Assembly: GCA_950295325.1 (NCBI GenBank)
Contig: OX485806.1
Coordinates: 10,166,001-10,230,000 of the forward strand
From: Polytrichum commune
Taxonomy: Eukaryota > Streptophyta > Polytrichopsida > Polytrichales > Polytrichaceae
DNA length: 64,000 nt
Reading direction: 5' to 3'
The notes beneath the pieces are model-generated. The model saw nothing but the letters and a program-made list of their open reading frames with translations, had not been told where the DNA came from and made no database searches. The translations under genes and the position numbers were made by a program. This document shows, piece after piece, positions 57,601 through 64,000 of this stretch. The first letter of the stretch is position 1; the number at the start of each line of letters is the position of its first letter.

Positions 57601-58998
57601 ATTAGGTTACTTATCTGAATTGGATATAATATTTGAGTGATATGCAGTTTGGTGTGGCTCCAAGAACAGATACCAAAATAGCTCATGTGTTTAAAAGAGG
57701 TTGGATTGTGTGCTCAAAATATCACAACCATTCTAGGCATTTTGAGGGAGACCTACATGACCATTCAATGAGCACGAGAATCCTCACTTCAATAATAATG
57801 AATAAGACATTCATATGAGTCCCAAAAAATATGAGGAAAGCGGCAACAACCTCTATTTGAATATGCTAACCATCTCGTACTAATCGCATGTTTCGTATCC
57901 TAGGAGAAGTGGGCAGGTCGGAAAATGTACCCATTTAAGACCCATCTACCCCAAGTATTGGAATCGCAACACCCCTACTACAAATTTTGGCCAACTTCGA
58001 AGTGGTCAATTGAACATACTACTCTAGAAACATTCTATATATGCTTTTAATTCCATGTATGACTTGTCAGTTCAAAGTCTTTCCTAGTCACAATTACACA
58101 TAGCAAAAACTAAGTCTTACTGTAGCTAGCTGGTTGCTTGAGCTTACCGGAGCCATCCAGCGGCATGTATCACAATCGATGCACGTCCGATCTGCACATC
58201 ATCGTCACCAAGTCACTCAAGGTATGAGAAATTAAATTAAATAATTCTATGACAAGTTGTACACTTCAAACTCCGTAATATCACACTCGTGGCAACAAAA
58301 ATGCACGTGATATTAAGTAGTTTTGTAGTGTTAACATGGACATGTGACAAAAGAGAAATAGTGTACCGTGTGACATTCTAGAATCACACAAAGTGCAACA
58401 TTATAATAATGAAGATAATTACAATGATGACAACATGATGCGTGCAAGCATGTGGTTTGAATTCTTTGGTAATTTACTTTAATGTTAGAACCCATGATTT
58501 TTGGGAGGGAAATGTGACAGCAAGGAGTGAGATTTAAACTGAAACATCCGTTCCCTCAGGTTTCAGTATGTAAGAGAAGGAGTGGCATTAAGGGGATTGA
58601 TATTACGGAGTTTAGAGTGTACTTGGAAGAAGAAAGAAAAACAATCCATTCACAAAATTTGAGTAGTCACTTGGCACTATCATCATCTTCGAAAGAACAA
58701 GGTTCGGTTCAAAAAAATTCTTCGATGTTCCTCCTCTGACCCACAAAGAATTTCATAGCCCACAAAATTGTATACACCGAAGGCGAGGATTGCTTCAGTG
58801 AGTGAGTTTGAGTGCGCAAGAAGGTTGAGTTGCATACTCACCCACAAAGATGTCGCCTTCCACATTCTCGCTACGTCTTGCTCGTTTGGGTTTTTCTGGA
58901 GATTTGGAGAGAGTGGCCATCGCCGAGCCCTGTGCTTTCGCCAATTTGGGCCCAGATTTTGACCAAATTTGGCTGAAATGTGTCAACGCGGACATCAT
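51647..58998 (-). CDS. Ferredoxin-type Fe-S plus metallo-beta-lactamase-fold protein, intact ten-exon gene
   Basis: Exons on the minus strand: 58998-58842, 58191-58148, 56984-56796, 56528-56437, 55796-55722, 54801-54732, 54077-53976, 53296-53170, 52026-51964 and 51741-51647 (TAG). All junctions are GT..AG, every phase agrees, and the joined frame of about 338 residues has no stop. The N-terminal part has a ferredoxin-like [13 protein letters not shown]. The MBL fold follows: FLTHKDDIADH (in place of HxHxDH), TPGHTEGHV, FSGDH and LPGHGRRRH give the His/Asp metal ligands. Plants have a conserved protein of this two-part design, probably plastid-located; here a basic N-terminus could be a transit peptide. 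The start may be the Met pair at 58998 or the Met at 58920. Substrate unknown. Confidence 0.9.
52272..52650. repeat. Dispersed repeat in an intron, copy 1
   Basis: Shares with 53440-53835 and 57583-57960 a run of phrases: TTCGGTTACTT, CACCTATATTTGAGTGGTAT, GTGTTTAAAAGAG, ATGAGCACGAGAAT, ATGAGGAAAGCGGC and CATATCCTA(G/C)GAGAA. Related fragments occur at 19634-19745 and 20682-20790. No coding content or clear termini. Confidence 0.75.
52674..53057. mobile_element. MITE-like element with CACT termini, flanked by 25-bp direct repeats
   Basis: Terminal inverted repeats of about 22 bp (CACTCTAAACTCCGTAATAT and its complement) bound the element at about 52701-53031. It has no coding capacity. The 25 bp beginning ACATGCCTAATCTTTCC are found exactly on both sides (52674-52698 and 53033-53057). 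CACT ends suggest a CACTA-type relative. It lies in the MBL gene intron between exons 8 and 9. Confidence 0.8.
53440..53835. repeat. Dispersed repeat in an intron, copy 2
   Basis: Second copy of the repeat at 52272-52650, in the intron between exons 7 and 8. Confidence 0.75.
54289..54502 (-). repeat. CCGGTT-containing dispersed repeat
   Basis: Read on the minus strand, GATTTTTGGGCAT..ATCGGTT..GTTTGCAAGTCCAACCGGTTA matches 18361-18560 and 14909-14971 on the plus strand. Three AACCGGTT sites lie in this copy. Confidence 0.75.
57281..57370. repeat. Long hairpin in an intron
   Basis: CTCGAGACGAGTGATGTACT..AGAAC is followed after a short loop by its inverted copy (GTTCTAGTACATCACTCATC..TCGAG). 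Arms are about 33 bp with few mismatches. It lies in the intron between exons 2 and 3. Confidence 0.85.
57583..57960. repeat. Dispersed repeat in an intron, copy 3
   Basis: Third copy of the repeat at 52272-52650, in the intron between exons 2 and 3. All three intronic copies are in the same orientation. Confidence 0.75.
58262..58619. mobile_element. MITE-like element with CACT termini, second copy
   Basis: Same family as 52701-53031 and in the same orientation. Left end CACTTCAAACTCCGTAATAT, right end complementary to CACTCTAAACTCCGTAATAT. Flanked by TA on both sides. Length about 358 bp, no coding capacity. It lies in the intron between exons 1 and 2 of the MBL gene. Confidence 0.8.
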
Positions 58999-59850
58999 GT
59001 AGCCCGGCACTACGGCTCTTGATAAGCTCCTGAGCTCCACTTTCTTCTCTAAAAATCTCCTTTTTGATTTTGGGTGTGTGACTCGGACTCGATTGAGCTG
59101 CTTGCAGTAGCTTGGTTCTTGATGCCTGGAATTAGAAATTGAGTAAGTTAGAGTGAGAAAATTGGACTACTGCAAGCTGGAAGATTACAACAACCACGTA
59201 GACGACTACTACGTTGCAATGCGCAAGAATGACTTGCCAACTGCAAAAGGGGGTTAAACAAATCTCAACTTTCTGGTTCAACAGTTTCACCCTAACCGAA
59301 TACTCTCAACGTTCGCAGTTCAACTGACTCCCACATGATTCGGAATTCGATCCCCCAGCAGGCCCAGAACTCCAAACTGATTCAAATTTCAACTTTCAAT
59401 ACTTACCCAATTGCATCCGAATGCTGTTAATTAGCGCCCTTTACTATCTACAGTCACAAAACAGTTCCATCCAAAAATTCCAGGCTTATGTGGTGAGAAG
59501 ACTGCCGGAACCAGGTTGAAATCACCTCTATTTGTAGAAAGCATAAACAAAATTGAACAAGGAATGTGATGGCGAAACTTTCAACAACTTGAGGTGGAAG
59601 CAGCATCTGAAATTTCTGGGAAGAAGTTAAAGTCTCCATCCAAAAGCTATATATTAATTATAAGTTATCCTTCCAAATTCCAAATTCTACATTTCTAGTT
59701 CCAGTTTGTCAGTGTGTCAACCGCATTAATATGACAAAATCTTCGCATCCCCAGCTTCGCACGTGTGTTTCTGTTTGACAATGGGTTGAATGTCGGCTTC
59801 TTACTTTCACCACTGTCATTGTAGATGTACTCATCATTTGATTGTACTTA

Positions 59851-61802
59851 GGGCCACTTTACACTACGGTGGAGAAGTCCTCCGGTCAAGAATTCTAGGG
59901 GAATTCTGAAATTTGATTGGCAGAGAGTGACACTCTTGTCCGGTGGTGGTTTACACCACAGCCAAGAGTCCTTTGGTGGAGAACTCTGTACATGGATGAA
60001 ATAATGACATGGTTGGCAAAGTGGCCACACTTTTCCCAAGGGGAGTTCTCCGGAGGTCAAGTTTCTTGGCAACCTCAAAGCCTCGGACAACAAACTTGGC
60101 CTCCATACAACTCCAACTTCAATAAAATATTTGTTCCTTACAGAAATTTCTCGGGGGCGCGCAGTACTCCATTGTCAAGTTGAACACCACGTGCGATAAA
60201 ACAAATCTACTTTTTACATATAGCATCACCAAAATGGGTCAAAATTTTATCAATTGTTTTTAATGAGTAGACATACACGGTATCTATTACATAGTAAAAA
60301 ATGGTAACCAAATTTGATGATTTTTTTAAATAAAATAAAATAAAATAAAACATACCGTTCCTAACTAGAATGACGCAAAATTGATTTGAAACAATTACTA
60401 CAATAAATTAAGATGCCTAAAAATTTCTTAAATATATATAAAAGATATTATCAATGGTTATGCATATGTAGAAAGACTATCATAAATTTTTAAATTATAT
60501 ATGGCATATAATATAGGGTAGCATATTTTTATCGCACGTAATTATGAAACGTAAGGGGGTGTGATGGTCCGAGAGAAATCTTTGCACTATTTTTCTCCCT
60601 CTTTAGTATGACATTTTTGGGAATTACAAAAAAGTCATATTATTGAGTTGTCGTCTTTTCATTAATATGAAAAATGACGTAAAGTTGTCATACTATTAAG
60701 GGAATATGAAAACATAAGTAATATGAGCTTAGAAATATATACAACAAGTTTAAGCAATATAGATGGTATGAAATAATAACTTATAACTCCAAACAATTAC
60801 AAATATTCTCAAGAACTCTTAAAATAAGAGTCCAAAGATCTTTGGTGTTGCCTACCCAAGTTAGCAACTGTCATCTTATCTAAATTCCCATCTAACTTTT
60901 GGAAACTAATAATTTCATTAACACCAAAATATAAAGAGTTCTCTAATAAGAAACTAGACAACAATGATGCATGACGTTTAGCATCAAGATACTGGTGATA
61001 CTATATCACCTATGTACAAGGCAACATACTAGGCAGGAGGCCACTCTCACCCTAACCATGTCCATTCTACACTAGTAACCCTAATTACCATTAAGTTCCC
61101 AACAACAAGTGAAGTTCCCAAGTGGTTTCCAAGTGAAAATGGATGTATTTTAGATGTACATTGTATAGATGAAAGGAATTCTAGCATTAACTACCTCTTT
61201 AATATGACAAAATGGAGATTCTATATGTTGCATTATCAAGTGTTGTAGTCGTATAAAAGAGGGAGTTTTGAACTAAAAAATTTGGTCTCGTAAAAATGTG
61301 TCGTAATATTGAGGGTGTCGTATAAATGAGTGTCGTATTAACAAGGTTGGACTATACCAACATGTAATTTCTTTAACAATCAATAAGAAGATAATGTTAC
61401 CTACTTATTTACCTTAATTTGGATGTATTATAGAGGTGGAACATTTTCAAATAAATTATTGTCATGAAAGAAGTTCTAAAACATTTTCATATACATTTTA
61501 CTTTTTTTATCAATATAATTTTTTAAAATATCAATACAATGGTCATGTAGGGGGTAAGGTTTCTACTATGGCCAGCTTTGACCGTTTTGTGAAGTAGTCC
61601 GGTGGACTTCTCCTCTTGGTGAAGTTGTCCAATACACTTCTCCTGTAGGTGGTTACACTACGGCCGGTCAAGACTTGTTAAGGCATTATTTTATTGTCTT
61701 TTCATCTTCTCTGGCATACCATCCCTCACCTCCAACAACCATGTCTTGGGCAAAAATCCTTGACCAACCGGTGCACTTCTCCACCGTAGTGTAAAGCGGC
61801 CC
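59851..61802. mobile_element. Non-autonomous PIF/Harbinger-like element
   Basis: Terminal inverted repeats of about 45 bp start GGGCCACTTTACACTACGGT on the left and, read inward from the right, GGGCCGCTTTACACTACGGT. Both ends are flanked by TTA (59848-59850 and 61803-61805), the usual 3-bp target duplication of PIF/Harbinger. Subterminal repeats of GTGGAGAAG and TTACACTACGGCC lie at both ends. The 1.95-kb interior is AT-rich with no transposase frame, so it needs another element for movement. Confidence 0.8.
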
Positions 61803-62299
61803 TTAAAAGCTGCGTACACTCAAAGAACATTCACTTTAAGGTATTTAGTGTCACATACGCTATTTACAAATCACCTAAACTAGATGCCTAGAGGTCTCAA
61901 AGTGACACATCCACTAATTGCCAACACAATATTATTCGTCAACATAAGTAATTTCTTATGTTGAAAAGTTATCTATGTTATGAAATTTGGCATAGCATAT
62001 TGGGATACTTGAGATGATAGTTTTGCAGTTTAGTATGCAAGGGGAGGATGTTATTGAGCATGCTAATGACCAAGGCCATGTGTTTACATTTTAGTATCCA
62101 ACAGAAGCATATTAATGTCAAATGTCATTTATGTACACTTTTGTCGACTTGTAAAGAAAGAAAAGAAAAAATAACACCCGTTGTTAGGTACCAGGGTGAG
62201 TGTGAGCATGTTGACCTAAATGTTGATCGCGGTTATCGGTGATGCAACTTAAAGGTATTTTACCTCTTTAAAGAGGTGGGCTCTGGTGGTGTGTTAGTA

Positions 62300-64000
62300 G
62301 TTTCCAAATTCATGAAGGTGGGGGGATGGGTGTTTGTTTGTTGTCAAGTTTTCTTTTGTTTAGGACAAGGTATGTGAGGTATTTGATGGCATTTTGGTGT
62401 ATATTTTTCATGAGAGTTTTAATGTTGGGTGTTGGGATTTTAAGGTTGGTAAGTTTATTAATTGAGTGTTCGTGTATAACCCCTCTTACTCTGGCTATGA
62501 TAGTAATGAGGGGGTTGGTTCTCCAACCATTGTTTTGTAGGTTGTGAATTAGTGGGTCATATTTGGTGTGTTTACATGTGAGAGCCTAGTCGGGGAATCT
62601 ATCATGGCAGTATGTGAGTCAATGAGTTGAACTGTGAGTGTAGGGGAGGGTGCGATTGGTGTTTGTGTTTGGTTCAGGGCTCCTATTATGCAAAGGATGT
62701 TTGGCCTTAGTTTAGCTTGGCATTGGCAAGCTGATTGTGAGCATACGCATTTGAGGAGCCACTCTGCGATTGTGTTGTTTTGGTGGTTTGTTGTTGAAAG
62801 TGCATGCATTAGTCAATTTGAGGAACCTCGTGTTTTTGTTGGCTTGTAGCATTTGGGTGATGAGGTGTACTGCTTTGTTGTGTCATGCAATTCTTAGACC
62901 TTTTAAGTATGGGTGTTCACATGTTGATAATAAGTGTGGCCATGTGTCTCTGTCACAGGAATTTATGTTTGGTTGTTACAAATTCTCGGTTTCTATGTTC
63001 TTTTGCTATGAATGTGTGAAGGTTGCGGATGGCCCCGTCGTGTGTGGTCGTTGGGCAACTTGCTAGCCAGTAGGGGGTGGGGTGGGCTGTGTGTATATGG
63101 GGTGTTGTGGTTGGTTTTTCCTTAAGTGTTTCTTCGTTGGCTAGTGTATCAGTAATTTCATTTCTTGTAATGCCCAAATGGATGTGGATTATGTGTGGGG
63201 TCCCATATATTTGTTTTACGATTTTCGTTATTAGCAATTTGTCTTGGTGGTGATGCTGTGATGTTGAGTGTTGAATGTGGTTATTGATTAAAATATGCTA
63301 TTGAGGCTATCTATGAATATGTACTTGTTTAGTTGGGTATTTTGTGTGGCTTTGATGGCAATGAGTATTGCATTAAGCTCTCCGCGTAGGATGTTTTGGT
63401 AGCCTAGAAGTCTTTATGATATTTTAGTGTTGTTGTTGGGGTTGTATATTCATGATCTTGCAGTGTTGCCCACTATTTGGCCTTTGGAGTTCTTGTTGGG
63501 TAGGCTGAATGAACCATTTGTTTATATGCATTGTTTTGGGTGAAATTTAAGGGGGTGGATGTGGTTGTATTTGGCTGGTAGTGGGGTTGTGAGGGTGTTT
63601 ATAGGGGCGAGGGTTTTTGATTTGGGGGCGTTTTTCCAAGTGTGAGAGTATTTGACATGGTAGTGTGTGGGGGTAGGTTTGATGAGGTATGTGTCTATAT
63701 GGGTGTTTGGTGTTTTTTGTAGGACGCTTTGTAGTTCATGTGGTTTTGTAAGTTTGATGGGAGGCTTATATGGTTGTGTATGCATATTATTGTTGTTAGC
63801 AATGGTTCTACTTGTTGATAGTATGTTGGCCATTCTGGTGTAGGGTGGGATGGTCATTATTGTATGTATGTCTGCGTTGGTGGTGAGTGGGAGTTGTTGT
63901 GATGTCCAGTCATTATGATTGATTATTAGGATGGTGATTGTACATGCGTCTTCTTTGGTTGCCATTCTAGCCCAATGGATGGCTTCAAGGGTCGTGTTGT
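62300..64000 (-). mobile_element. Decayed LINE 3' part with RNase H domain, running off the window
   Basis: Minus strand. From the right edge the frame reads TTLEAIHWARMATKEDA and TILIINHNDW (the region before RNase H in plant LINEs), then TNGSFSLPNKN with a stop just before it, RLLGYQNILRGELNAI, YIFIDSLNSIF and, after a frameshift, IIHIHLGITRNEITDTLANE. These are the RNase H core strands; the first catalytic Asp (usual TDGS) is Asn here. The C-terminal part reads IHEHSINKLTNLKIP and AIKYLTYLVLNKRKL. At least four stops and one frameshift show it is dead. Confidence 0.75.

Overview
The window looks like nuclear DNA of a streptophyte (a land plant or charophyte-grade green alga). I cannot name the species. 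Evidence: genes split by GT..AG introns; interstitial TTTAGGG repeats; decayed LINE, CACT-ended MITE and TTA-flanked Harbinger-like elements; and one intact ten-exon gene (51.6-59.0 kb, minus strand) for a ferredoxin-type Fe-S plus metallo-beta-lactamase-fold protein of the kind known from plants. Most of the rest is AT-rich repeat DNA.

Layout. 0-3.1 kb: the 3' end of a SWIM zinc-finger gene, a duplicated copy of its tail, then a spliced DNA-methyltransferase-like gene (plus strand). 3.7-4.75 kb: two satellite-like arrays. 4.9-10.3 kb (minus): locus A, a six-exon gene joining a ParB/DGQHR-like domain to a degenerate methyltransferase-like domain and a long acidic tail. 10.4-22.4 kb: palindrome clusters, minisatellites, a LINE fragment and unannotated AT-rich DNA. 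22.5-29.3 kb (minus): locus B, a diverged paralogue of A with the same intron positions, followed by a HAD/FCP1-like phosphatase domain. 29.3-34.8 kb: more palindromes, including a ten-copy array. 35-38 and 39.5-43.9 kb (plus): two broken copies of a DUF7869-like, transposase-like gene. 44-51.6 kb: AT-rich DNA with no supportable gene. 51.6-59.0 kb: the Fe-S/MBL gene, whose introns carry several repeats. 59.85-61.8 kb: a non-autonomous Harbinger-like element. 62.3-64 kb (minus): a decayed LINE 3' end with RNase H, running off the edge.

Most striking pattern. Loci A and B each have their own family of short palindromes: 11-bp arms starting GGTTCC at A, and 10-bp arms GTTTGGGTCG at B. Both families have a variable 2-bp core flanked by CG. 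At both loci the palindromes lie upstream of the gene, inside intron 1 and inside intron 2. A gene encoding a ParB-like domain surrounded by locus-specific palindromes resembles a ParB-parS arrangement, here linked to a methyltransferase-like domain. That reading is inference; the positions, arms and shared intron phases are seen directly. Both genes also carry an in-frame TGA at exactly the same aligned position.

Most genes except the SWIM, first methyltransferase-like and Fe-S/MBL genes carry in-frame stops, nearly all explainable as C-to-T or G-to-A transitions, as expected of methylated, silenced mobile DNA. All identifications come from reading the sequence; no database search was possible.
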